Of a stretch of DNA of 64,000 nt, positions 34,198 through 41,657 are shown in pieces. Every line of letters starts with the position of its first letter. The first letter of the stretch is position 1. The DNA is from Clostridium acidisoli DSM 12555 (GTDB taxonomy: Bacteria > Bacillota > Clostridia > Clostridiales > Clostridiaceae). The stretch lies in the NCBI RefSeq assembly GCF_900176305.1, contig NZ_FWXH01000014.1, forward strand, positions 20,067 through 84,066. The letters are read 5' to 3'. The translations under genes were made by a program, and so were the position numbers. The notes below the pieces were generated by a model. The model ran no database searches, was not told the origin of the DNA, and saw nothing but the letters and a program-made list of their open reading frames with translations.

Positions 34198-35486
34198 GCT
34201 TTTACAGTGGTGACAGTAGTTTCTTTTTCACTAGCAAAATTCTTGATTCTAGATTTTCTTTCATTATTTCCAGACTCTATAGTTATTTTTTCTCCATTTA
34301 AAAGGCCTGCTACACCAATTTTATGAACCTTTTTTCTGCCTGTACATACATCGCAATGGCAATCTGGATTATAGTTTTTAGGCTCTTGATATGAAGTTAT
34401 AACTCCTTCGAAGTTTCTAAGAATGACCTTGTCATTGCTTTGACTTATAACATAGTTTGGCATTACAGGTATTTTTCCACCACCACCAGGAGCATCAACT
34501 ACAAAAGTTGGAACACAATAACCTGAAGTATGTCCGCGAAGACCTTCTATTATCTCTACACCTTTTGAAACTGTAGTTCTGAAATGACTAAGTCCCATGG
34601 AAAGGTCACATTGGTATATATAATATGGTCTCACTCTTATTTTAACTAATTCATTAACAAGTTTTTTCATTACATGAACACAATCATTAACACCTTTTAA
34701 TAAAACTGATTGATTTCCAAGAGGAATGCCAACATTGGCTAATTTTTCACATGCCATTTTCGATTCTTCTGTAATTTCATTGGGGTGATTGAAATGTGTG
34801 TTTAGCCAAATTGGATGATATTTTTTAAGCATGGCTACAAGATTATCTGTTATTCTTTGAGGCATAACAACGGGAACTCGAGAGCCTATTCTGATTATTT
34901 CTACATGAGGAATCTCTCTTAATTTTTTCAATATATATTCTAAATTTTCATCACTTATTAAAAGGGCGTCTCCACCAGAAAGAAGGACATCTCTTATAGC
35001 AGGTGTTGCTGCAATATACTCTATACATTTATCAATTTGAGAAATTGGAAGACAACTATCCTTGTGACCAGCAAACCTTCGCCTAGTGCAGTGGCGGCAA
35101 TACATTGAACATTGATCTGTTATTAGTAGGAGAACTCTGTCAGGATATCTGTGAGTTAAACCGGGAACAGGGGAATCTCCATCCTCATGAAGTGGATCTA
35201 AAAGGTCTGCACTTGATATATTTAGTTCATCAATGGTAGGTACTGCCTGCCTTCTGATAGGATCATATTTATCATTTGGATCAATTAAAGATAAATAATA
35301 AGGTGTTATTGCCATTCTAAATTTTTCAACACATTTATTTGCACCAGCTTCCTCTTCTTTTGTAAGGGGAAGATATTTCTTTAAATCTTCTACAGTCTCT
35401 ATTCTATTTTTAAGCTGCCATTTCCAGTCATTCCAATCACTATCTTTTACATCTTTAAATAGTTCATACCGTCTGCTCGTTAACAT
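34194..35486 (-). CDS. kamA: L-lysine 2,3-aminomutase
   Basis: 430 aa from ATG 35486 (AAGGAG at proper distance); a longer frame to 35534 lacks a ribosome site and would overlap kdd. Radical-SAM cluster Cys126, Cys130, Cys133 in CSMYCRHCTRRRF, the PLP-binding GGGGK motif, and a C-terminal CHCDVCTGRKK zinc-type site. Converts L-lysine to L-beta-lysine, the first step of lysine fermentation. Confidence 0.96.
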   Translation of the reverse strand: MLTSRRYELFKDVKDSDWNDWKWQLKNRIETVEDLKKYLPLTKEEEAGANKCVEKFRMAITPYYLSLIDPNDKYDPIRRQAVPTIDELNISSADLLDPLHEDGDSPVPGLTHRYPDRVLLLITDQCSMYCRHCTRRRFAGHKDSCLPISQIDKCIEYIAATPAIRDVLLSGGDALLISDENLEYILKKLREIPHVEIIRIGSRVPVVMPQRITDNLVAMLKKYHPIWLNTHFNHPNEITEESKMACEKLANVGIPLGNQSVLLKGVNDCVHVMKKLVNELVKIRVRPYYIYQCDLSMGLSHFRTTVSKGVEIIEGLRGHTSGYCVPTFVVDAPGGGGKIPVMPNYVISQSNDKVILRNFEGVITSYQEPKNYNPDCHCDVCTGRKKVHKIGVAGLLNGEKITIESGNNERKSRIKNFASEKETTVTTVKA

Positions 35487-35514
35487 TATAAAAATCTCCT
35501 TTATAAAAATTAAA

Positions 35515-36549
35515 TTAAGAGTATCTTTTTTCAAAAATTTTTTTTAGTAACTTTGACTCTCTAAGTTCATTGAGAGCAATTTCTGCATGACCTTTTGTAT
35601 AGCCGTTTCCAATGTATAGTTTTACGTCCTTGCTTACACCTTCTGCACCAAGAGCAGCTTTTGTGAAACTTGTAGCCATGGAGAAGAAGTAAGCCGTGCC
35701 CTCATCTCTTACAGGAAGGATGGTTGACATTTCAGTGTTAGAGACATTAACACAGTTTATTGCTATATCATATTCTTTTCCATTATTTGCTTTAAGTGAG
35801 GCATCCAAAATCTCAATACAGTTTGTAGCATCAGCTAAAATCACTTCGTCACAAAATCCCGTTTCTAAAAGACCGTTTTTATCCGATTCACAGGCTACAA
35901 CACCAACAACTCTGCCATTTTTGCCAGCTCTTTTCTTTGCTTCATAGGAGCACAGGATTCCAGACTTTCCAAAGGCACCTAAAATAAGTACGCTTTCATT
36001 AGGTGAGACAAGCTTTGACACTTGGGCAGGTGCACCAGCTACATCAAGGACTGCAAGAGCAAGATTTTCACTTAAATCCTTAGGCAATTTTGTGCATATA
36101 CCACTTTCAAAAAGAATTGCCGAACCCTCTATTTCTACTCGATCTATTTCAGTATAGATTCTTTTTATTTTATCTATCTTTAGTGGTGTTAGTGATAAGG
36201 ATACTAAGGTAGCTATTTTGTCTCCAACTTTAAGATCTGTTTTGCTTATTAAAGTTTCTCCGATTTCTTTAATTGTTCCTATAAGCATTCCACCTGACCC
36301 TGTAACTGGATTTTGCATTTTGCCACGTTCATTTACAATAGAAAGAATAGTATTTTTAATTGTTTCTAAATCTCCATTGGAAGCTTTCTCTATTTGTGTA
36401 AAACTTGCAGAGTCTATATTAAGGGCTTGAACGTCTATTAAAATTTCATTATTAGTTATTTTCATATCATTTGATATTTTAAGTGCTGCTTGAGGTAATG
36501 TTCCTTTAGGCTCAATAACTCTGTGTATACCATATTTAGATGATTCCAT
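35515..36549 (-). CDS. kdd: L-erythro-3,5-diaminohexanoate dehydrogenase
   Basis: 344 aa. Rossmann motif in VLILGAFGKSGILCSYEAKKRAG, N-terminal GIHRVIEPKGTLPQAA and GGMLIGTIKEIGE fit Kdd. It oxidatively deaminates 3,5-diaminohexanoate to 3-keto-5-aminohexanoate with NAD. Start overlaps the kce stop by 14 bp. Usual length. Confidence 0.94.
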   Translation of the reverse strand: MESSKYGIHRVIEPKGTLPQAALKISNDMKITNNEILIDVQALNIDSASFTQIEKASNGDLETIKNTILSIVNERGKMQNPVTGSGGMLIGTIKEIGETLISKTDLKVGDKIATLVSLSLTPLKIDKIKRIYTEIDRVEIEGSAILFESGICTKLPKDLSENLALAVLDVAGAPAQVSKLVSPNESVLILGAFGKSGILCSYEAKKRAGKNGRVVGVVACESDKNGLLETGFCDEVILADATNCIEILDASLKANNGKEYDIAINCVNVSNTEMSTILPVRDEGTAYFFSMATSFTKAALGAEGVSKDVKLYIGNGYTKGHAEIALNELRESKLLKKIFEKRYS

Positions 36550-37378
36550 TATTATGTTTCTCCTTTATACTTAAAATTTTTCTTGCTTCATTTGGAGAAG
36601 CAATATCTCTTCCAAGTTCTTTAGCAATGCGAGCTATCTTTGCAACCATTTCTGCATTTGAACTTGCAAGCACTCCTTTTTGTATATAAATATTGTCTTC
36701 AAAACCAACACGTAGGTGACCACCACTTGCTATGGCTATCGCAGCTAGGTTAAATTGATGTCTGCCAATTCCAGTTACTGTATATGTTGAATCAGTTGGA
36801 AGGCTTCCTATTAGAAAAGCTAAATCACCTAAGCTTGCAGAAATTCCTCCGGGTACACCCATAACAAAATTAAAATGAAGCGGTGACTTTAAAATTCCTT
36901 TTTTATTAAGTCTTATGGCTGTGTCAATCATTCCCTTATCAAAAACTTCTACTTCTGGTTTTACATTAAGTGCTTCCATTTTTTCAGCAAAATAAATTAT
37001 TGTGTTTTCTGTATTTATAAATACATCATCATTTCCAAAATTTAAAGTTCCACAGTCTAGAGTTGCAATTTCAGGATTTAGTTTTAATGGACTTAAACGT
37101 TCATCATTACTCATGCCAACAGCTCCACCAGTAGAAGGCTCAATAATTACATCAGGGCAGCATTGCCTTATACCATCAATACATTTTTTAAATATATTAT
37201 AATCTTGAGTAGGAGTACCATCATTTTCTCTAACATGCAGATGAATTATACTTGCACCGGCTTTATAGGAAAGTTCAGCCTCTTTAACAATTTCATCTAC
37301 TGTATATGGAACATTTGGATTTTGATCTTTTGTGACTTCCGCACCACAAATTGCTGCGGTAATAATCAATTTGTCCAT
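36536..37378 (-). CDS. kce: 3-keto-5-aminohexanoate cleavage enzyme
   Basis: 280 aa. Glu14 (CGAEVTKDQ), His46 and His48 (IHLHVRE) match the zinc-site and catalytic residues of characterised Kce. With acetyl-CoA it yields 3-aminobutyryl-CoA and acetoacetate. Starts 14 bp after kal, with ribosome site AGGAGG. Confidence 0.96.
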   Translation of the reverse strand: MDKLIITAAICGAEVTKDQNPNVPYTVDEIVKEAELSYKAGASIIHLHVRENDGTPTQDYNIFKKCIDGIRQCCPDVIIEPSTGGAVGMSNDERLSPLKLNPEIATLDCGTLNFGNDDVFINTENTIIYFAEKMEALNVKPEVEVFDKGMIDTAIRLNKKGILKSPLHFNFVMGVPGGISASLGDLAFLIGSLPTDSTYTVTGIGRHQFNLAAIAIASGGHLRVGFEDNIYIQKGVLASSNAEMVAKIARIAKELGRDIASPNEARKILSIKEKHNNGII

Positions 37379-37392
37379 ATATGCCTCCTAGT

Positions 37393-37779
37393 CTACTTTT
37401 TTCGCTGCTTATCTTTTGGAACAACACAAGTACCAATGGCCTTGCACACAATAATAGGTTCCTTAAGAAGATCAGCAGCAGAATCATTAATTTCAGGTCT
37501 TGGTGATATAAATTTTCTGGCTTCGAAAGTCATTTTTCGAGAGGTATTTCCTACTTTTATTATTTTCCCACTAACTTCTATGAAATCACCAGCATAAACT
37601 GGTGATATAAATTCAATGTTTTCATATGCTTTAAAAAGACCTTCATCACCATCATATTCTATTAAAAGTTCTGTTGCTACATCACCAAATAGGGCAAGGA
37701 TTTTTGCACCATCTACTAGATTACCACCATAATGTGCATCACTAGAACTCATTCTTAGTCTTATAATTGATTCGTACAA
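37393..37779 (-). CDS. kal: 3-aminobutyryl-CoA ammonia-lyase
   Basis: 128 aa hot-dog-fold protein. TTG start at 37779 follows AGGAGG with 9-nt spacing and gives [20 protein letters not shown], matching Kal. Removes ammonia to give crotonyl-CoA. It is first in the operon, so transcription of all lysine genes probably starts in 37.8-37.9 kb. Confidence 0.93.
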   Translation of the reverse strand: MYESIIRLRMSSSDAHYGGNLVDGAKILALFGDVATELLIEYDGDEGLFKAYENIEFISPVYAGDFIEVSGKIIKVGNTSRKMTFEARKFISPRPEINDSAADLLKEPIIVCKAIGTCVVPKDKQRKK

Positions 37780-38181
37780 ATTAAAAACCTCCTATTATAT
37801 AAAACTTATTTAATTAATAGCTATACATATATAATATGTTAATTAAACGCAATGATTATTATTAAATTAACAAATAACAACTGTTTTTATTATAATTTAT
37901 TTGAAAAATTCATTCAATGAGCCAAATGTACGGAATTACCACAAAAATATGGACATGATGTACATATACATAAAATTATGAGGAATATATGTATGAAAGT
38001 GATGATTATTATTATAGAGATGTTTATGATATTATAAGAGGTGATATTATGGGCAATAAAATGAGTGACTAACAAATAAGGAAATTTATGTATTTGATAA
38101 AATAAATATTCGTTGAAAATTGGTATATTGCGGAATATAATGTAGTTATGATTAAAAGTTACATAAGGGGATGTAATTAGC
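37780..38181. other. Divergent regulatory region between lysine operon and tail locus
   Basis: 402 bp. The left half is the presumed promoter region of kal; it has an imperfect inverted repeat (TTAATTAAAC near 37838-37850 with AAATTAAC near 37864-37872) but no clear -35/-10. A 27-codon Asp/Tyr-rich frame (37989-38072, ribosome site GAGGA) may be a small gene or a relic. A good promoter for the 82-aa gene lies at 38113-38141. Confidence 0.4.
38113..38141 (+). promoter_or_regulatory. Promoter of 82-aa phage-type gene
   Basis: TTGAAA at 38113-38118, 17-bp spacer, TATAAT at 38136-38141, 40 bp before the start codon at 38182. Confidence 0.7.
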
Positions 38182-38430
38182 ATGGAAAACAGTGGTTATA
38201 TAGATAAAATAAGGCAAGAGATTGCTATGGATATAACAGATGAAAATACAGAAGAATACACAGAAATTTATAAATACGCTATTTATCAGTGTAATGAATT
38301 AGAAAAAACAATGTCATTAGAGCAGCAGTTATTATTTTTAGAATTAGAAAAATCAGTTGAAAAGCTTAATGATATTAAGCTAAAATGTGCGTATAAAAAA
38401 GGTTTTGAAGATGGTAAAGGTACTAGATAA
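38182..38430 (+). CDS. 82-aa phage-type helical protein
   Basis: Start ATG after AGGGGATG. Acidic helical protein with LEKSVEKLNDIKLKCAYKKGFEDG at the end, a pattern common in small proteins next to phage repressors (DUF6809-like). Function unknown. It converges with the repressor gene, with only 3 bp between the two stops, so the transcripts overlap. Confidence 0.6.
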   Translation: MENSGYIDKIRQEIAMDITDENTEEYTEIYKYAIYQCNELEKTMSLEQQLLFLELEKSVEKLNDIKLKCAYKKGFEDGKGTR

Positions 38431-38433
38431 TAA

Positions 38434-38805
38434 CTATTTATTTAGTATTTTTTTTATATGACTATTAAGAGCGCCAATTAGTATTTGTTTATGAGATTTA
38501 TCAAGATCTTCAAAGCCTTTATCATCTTGAAAGTATCCTTCATTCGCCAAATCTAAAATTATTTTATCAAGTAGATTAACATTTTCTGATGTTTTGATTT
38601 TATAGTTTTCATCTCCAATAAGGCTACTTGCTGAAGTGCTATATAGTTTTGCTAGTCTTTCAATTATAACTAAATTAACAGAACGAACATTATTTTCCCA
38701 GTGACCAATGGCACCTTTACTGACACCAATAGCGTCGGCAACCTGTTGTTGAGTTAAATTAGATTTCTCTCTATAATCTTTTAAGTTCTTACCTATGTTA
38801 ATCAT
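38434..38805 (-). CDS. XRE-family (cI-like) repressor
   Basis: 123 aa. N-terminal helix-turn-helix LTQQQVADAIGVSKGAIGHWE (19-39) and a short helical C-terminus without the LexA-type protease residues, so it is not of the self-cleaving type. ATG after AAGGGTG. It is divergent from the sigma-like gene at 39018 and probably binds the palindromes in 38.93-38.99 kb. Confidence 0.85.
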   Translation of the reverse strand: MINIGKNLKDYREKSNLTQQQVADAIGVSKGAIGHWENNVRSVNLVIIERLAKLYSTSASSLIGDENYKIKTSENVNLLDKIILDLANEGYFQDDKGFEDLDKSHKQILIGALNSHIKKILNK

Positions 38806-38929
38806 TTATAACACCCTTCTGCGTAGATTTATACTACTAATTGTAGACTAAACTTTAATTAAATAAAAGCGAACACTATACGAACACTGAAAAAATTTTA
38901 TATTTTTTTAAAAAAGTAAGTATTTCATA

Positions 38930-38984
38930 TTGAAATGTATACATACTGTATACTATAATGTATGTAAAGATACAAATGGTATAC
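38930..38984 (+). promoter_or_regulatory. Promoter with three GTATAC palindromes
   Basis: TTGAAA 38930-38935, 18-bp spacer, TATAAT 38954-38959. GTATAC occurs at 38937-38942, 38948-38953 and 38979-38984, two in the spacer and one after the start point. The set looks like operators of the adjacent XRE repressor controlling the first sigma-like gene. Confidence 0.6.
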
Positions 38985-39017
38985 AATATAAATAAAATTA
39001 TAAAGGGATGGGTTAAT

Positions 39018-39425
39018 ATGGAGTATGTTAATGAAGCCAGAGAATATTTAACTATATATTCAGATTTAGAAATTTCAAAAAAAAACTTAGAGGAACAAAT
39101 AGATACAATCAAAGCTGAACTAAAATTATTAAAAAATGAGCAACAAGTATTTAATAATGATTTTACATTTAATAAGGCTTTTAAATTAAAAAAATTAGAA
39201 AACAATTTAAAAAGTACAAAAAAAGCTATAATAGAAATTTCAGGTGCTCTTAATAAGCTGTCTGAATATGAAAAAAACATATTGGTTTTTTATTATATCA
39301 ATGGACTAAGAAACAAGGTACTTTATAAGGAGTTGAAATGTAGTGAAAGAAAGTTTTATGAGGACAAAGCATATGTAATTAGAAAATTTGCAATAGAACT
39401 ATTTCACATAATGGCTATAGCATAA
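39018..39425 (+). CDS. Sigma-like phage late regulator, copy 1
   Basis: 135 aa from ATG 39018 (AAAGGGATGGG before it; upstream ATGs lack ribosome sites). Coiled-coil middle (30-85) and a C-terminal sigma region-4-type helix-turn-helix: LSEYEKNILVFYYINGLRNK followed by CSERKFYEDKAYVIRKFA. Resembles ArpU/late-control sigma-like proteins of Gram-positive phages. Paralogue of the next gene; each is followed by the same promoter-terminator module. Confidence 0.7.
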   Translation: MEYVNEAREYLTIYSDLEISKKNLEEQIDTIKAELKLLKNEQQVFNNDFTFNKAFKLKKLENNLKSTKKAIIEISGALNKLSEYEKNILVFYYINGLRNKVLYKELKCSERKFYEDKAYVIRKFAIELFHIMAIA

Positions 39426-39432
39426 ATTTAAG

Positions 39433-39536
39433 ATGCAGGAAGTGTGCAGTGAATTTGCTTTTAAACGTGATATAATTTAGTTATAACGTAATAAGAAAGA
39501 TTTCAGGCACTGATTTTAGTATCAGTGCTTTTATAA
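39433..39536 (+). promoter_or_regulatory. Promoter-terminator module 1
   Basis: The block from 39433 (ATGCAGGAAGTGTGCAGTG, then AATTTGCTTT) to TGATATAAT (-10 at 39471-39476) is conserved in module 2. About 30 bp after the presumed start point is a hairpin GCACTGA / TCAGTGC (39507-39528) followed by TTTTAT. Transcripts from this promoter would end within about 50 nt unless read-through is enabled. Confidence 0.6.
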
Positions 39537-39550
39537 TTGGGGGGAAAAAT

Positions 39551-39985
39551 ATGGATTATATAAGAGAGGCAACTGAGTACTTAAAAAGCTATTCTTATTT
39601 AAAAGGAGAGGAAAAAGAACTTGAAGAAAAAATTCAAGAAATTGAAGAGGAATTATTAAATGTTAAAGAGATTCATTACTCGGATATGCCAACTGGATCT
39701 AATAGAAATAGACCTGATGATGAATTAGTTAACACAATATTTAGATTAGATAAGTGTAAAAATAAATTAGATAGTATGAGAGAAGATATGAAAAAAATAG
39801 TATTATCCTTAAATAAATTACCACCATATGAAAGAGATGTCTTAACCTATTATTATATAGATGGAATTAGAGATTTTTCACTATATGAGAAATTAAGGTG
39901 TAGTGAAAGAAAATTTTATTCTGATAAAGCAAAGATAATTAGAAAGTTTGCAATACAGTTGTTTGGTATAGAAGTTATATACTAA
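39551..39985 (+). CDS. Sigma-like phage late regulator, copy 2
   Basis: 144 aa, ATG after GGGGGG. Same architecture as the 39018 protein: coiled coil (15-50 and 75-100), then LPPYERDVLTYYYIDGIRD and CSERKFYSDKAKIIRKFA. About half the residues of the C-terminal 60 are shared with copy 1. It lies just downstream of module 1 and just upstream of module 2, so one copy may switch on the other, then the tail genes. Confidence 0.7.
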   Translation: MDYIREATEYLKSYSYLKGEEKELEEKIQEIEEELLNVKEIHYSDMPTGSNRNRPDDELVNTIFRLDKCKNKLDSMREDMKKIVLSLNKLPPYERDVLTYYYIDGIRDFSLYEKLRCSERKFYSDKAKIIRKFAIQLFGIEVIY

Positions 39986-39988
39986 ACT

Positions 39989-40092
39989 ATGCAGAAAGTG
40001 TGCAGTGAATTTGCTTTATGACATGATATAATATAGCTATAGCGAAAGAAAAATACTTTAAAGCACTGGCAAATAGCCAGTGCTATTTTATT
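39989..40092 (+). promoter_or_regulatory. Promoter-terminator module 2
   Basis: ATGCAGAAAGTGTGCAGTG then AATTTGCTTT, TGATATAAT (-10 at 40027-40032), and a perfect 9-bp hairpin AGCACTGGC / GCCAGTGCT (40062-40084) followed by ATTTTATT. It heads the tail gene block. Confidence 0.6.
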
Positions 40093-40095
40093 ATA

Positions 40096-40127
40096 GAAAA
40101 CCGGCATTTAAATGCTGGTTTTCTTGT
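40096..40127 (+). terminator. Second terminator in front of tail genes
   Basis: Stem GAAAACCGGCAT / ATGCTGGTTTTC with TTAA loop and TTGTTTT after. It follows module 2's hairpin by about 10 bp, so two terminators in series separate the promoter from the tail genes. Confidence 0.65.
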
Positions 40128-40217
40128 TTTCTACTCACATAAAATCACAGACAACTTAATAGGCTAAAAACCTTTAAAGTTTATATAAAGAAAAAAGATA
40201 AAAGGAGGTTTATAAAA

Positions 40218-40403
40218 ATGAGTGAAGTCAAGCTAAAATCCATTGATGGGGTAATATATGACGGCTTTTTAGAAAGCTTTAGTCATGATTGCATTTCCCT
40301 TACAAATGTAAAAATACAAGATGGAAATAGTTCCTATACCGTAACAAACGAAGTTAAATTTTTTAAAAACACCATCATATGGTTTTATATCTTAGAGCAA
40401 TAA
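40218..40403 (+). CDS. 61-aa protein heading the tail genes
   Basis: ATG after AAAGGAGG. Short beta-rich protein (VKLKSIDGVIYDGFLESF, CISLTNVKIQ) reminiscent of small Sm-like or capsid-decoration folds, but I do not recognise it. First gene after the double terminator. An 11-codon frame with its own AGGAGG (TTG 40417 to TAA 40452) follows and may be a remnant. Confidence 0.45.
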   Translation: MSEVKLKSIDGVIYDGFLESFSHDCISLTNVKIQDGNSSYTVTNEVKFFKNTIIWFYILEQ

Positions 40404-40501
40404 AGGAGGTGATAATTTGAAAATTAGGATTAGAAGTCCTTCAAAAAACTAAAGTAATATTAATAATTCTAAAAAATAAAAAAATTGAGGAGTGAATTTT
40501 A

Positions 40502-41068
40502 ATGAGTAATTTTATTAATGTAGACAATTTGTATTATGCAGTATTAACAGGTGATGATAAGGGTGGAGTTCAATATACGGCACCAAAACCAATACCAGGA
40601 GTAGTTAAGTTAAGTGTTGATGCAACAACAGGAAGAGCTTCTTTCTATGCAGATGGTGTTATCCAGGAATACGCACAGGTTTTAGGAGAAGTTAAAGTTT
40701 CCTTAGGAATAAGTACATTACCACTTTCAGTTGTAGCTGATATATTAGGACATAAGCTAAATAATGGAGAGATTGTATATGAATCTGATGATAGAGCACC
40801 ATATATAGCTTTAATGTATAAACGTGAAAAGAGTAATGGAAAAGCTAGATATATAAAAATATTAAAATGTCTATTTGGAGATAGCAAAGATGATGCAGAG
40901 AGTTCAGCTGCAACTCCAAAATTTCAAAGTGATACGCTAGATGGAGTAGCAATGCCAAGGACTTTTGATAAGCAATGGAAGAGGATGGCAGATGAAGAGG
41001 AAACAGGATATGTAGATGTTTCAAAAACTTGGTTTACTTCTGTAGAAGATTCAACTGCAACAGCTTAA
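40502..41068 (+). CDS. Phage major tail (tube) protein, phi13-like
   Basis: 188 aa, ATG after GAGGAG. Opening FINVDNLYYAVLTGDDKGG, then PKPIPGVVKLSVDATTGRASFYADG and ADILGHKL, fits the phi13/TP901-type major tail tube family of siphoviruses, whose hexamers stack into the tail tube. In a true prophage capsid and connector genes would precede it; here regulators do. Confidence 0.88.
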   Translation: MSNFINVDNLYYAVLTGDDKGGVQYTAPKPIPGVVKLSVDATTGRASFYADGVIQEYAQVLGEVKVSLGISTLPLSVVADILGHKLNNGEIVYESDDRAPYIALMYKREKSNGKARYIKILKCLFGDSKDDAESSAATPKFQSDTLDGVAMPRTFDKQWKRMADEEETGYVDVSKTWFTSVEDSTATA

Positions 41069-41083
41069 AAATGAGAGGATGAT

Positions 41084-41398
41084 ATGACTATGTTAAAAAT
41101 AGACCTAGCAATAAATAATGAGAATAGAACTTTTATAGCACCATTCATAAATGCAAGAATGTTAAAAAACACTATAAAAAAGTTTGGAAGTTCAACTGTA
41201 AATACAGATGAAGGCACAATAGATGATATGGCAAATTACATTGTAGACATATTTGGAAAACAGTTTACCTATGATGAACTTTTAGATGGAATCTCAGGAG
41301 ATCAGCTTGTTCCTAAGTTCACAGAATGTATTCAAGCAGTTACTGGAAATTTAAATGATAAAATGAATGAAATTTCAGCAGAAAACCCAAACGTGTAA
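41084..41398 (+). CDS. Tail assembly chaperone G
   Basis: 104 aa. Position between tail tube and tape measure, size and the helical acidic end (LNDKMNEISAENPNV) identify the gpG-type tail assembly chaperone. It contains the slippery heptamer CCCAAAC (41386-41392) two codons before its stop, so part of the ribosomes should continue into the T frame. Confidence 0.8.
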   Translation: MTMLKIDLAINNENRTFIAPFINARMLKNTIKKFGSSTVNTDEGTIDDMANYIVDIFGKQFTYDELLDGISGDQLVPKFTECIQAVTGNLNDKMNEISAENPNV

Positions 41399-41586
41399 AC
41401 GGAGATGAAGATGATTTATCTCCGTATGATTTTATATTGGATTTATACTCAAACCTTATGGATTCGGGCTTTAGTCTTAGTGAAATTGATGAGTGGGATA
41501 TATTCTTTTTCTTTGACATTTTATTGTATAGAGAAAAGAAGAAAAATTTAGAGAATATTGCTAAGTTTGATAACATGGGTTATTAA
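41386..41586 (+). CDS. T extension of tail chaperone via -1 frameshift
   Basis: The -1 frame is open from the slippery site CCCAAAC (read C-CCA-AAC in the G frame) to TAA at 41584-41586, encoding 64 extra residues such as GDEDDLSPYDFILDLYSNLM and FFFFDILLYREKKKN. The GT fusion would be 167 aa. The extension has no ribosome site of its own. The G/GT pair is universal in long-tailed phages and recruits the tape measure. Frameshifting itself is inferred from the site and the frame. Confidence 0.85.
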   Translation, partial: PKRVNGDEDDLSPYDFILDLYSNLMDSGFSLSEIDEWDIFFFFDILLYREKKKNLENIAKFDNMGY

Positions 41587-41657
41587 TAAAATAAAAAAGA
41601 CTACTTAATATAAGTGGTCTTTTTTATGTCTATTATAGGCAGGAGGTGAATAAAAGA

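Noticed and set aside
35487..35534. Longer KamA start
   Set aside because: No ribosome site, overlaps kdd, and the ATG at 35486 places the radical-SAM cysteines at 126/130/133 as in the characterised enzyme.
37914..38183. 89-codon leftward frame between kal and the 82-aa gene
   Set aside because: Low-complexity Ile/His/Tyr composition, no ribosome site, and it overlies the promoter of the 38182 gene on the other strand.
38958..39017. 20-codon N-terminal extension of the first sigma-like gene
   Set aside because: It would start at the -10 box itself and has no ribosome site; ATG 39018 has a good one and aligns with the paralogue's start.
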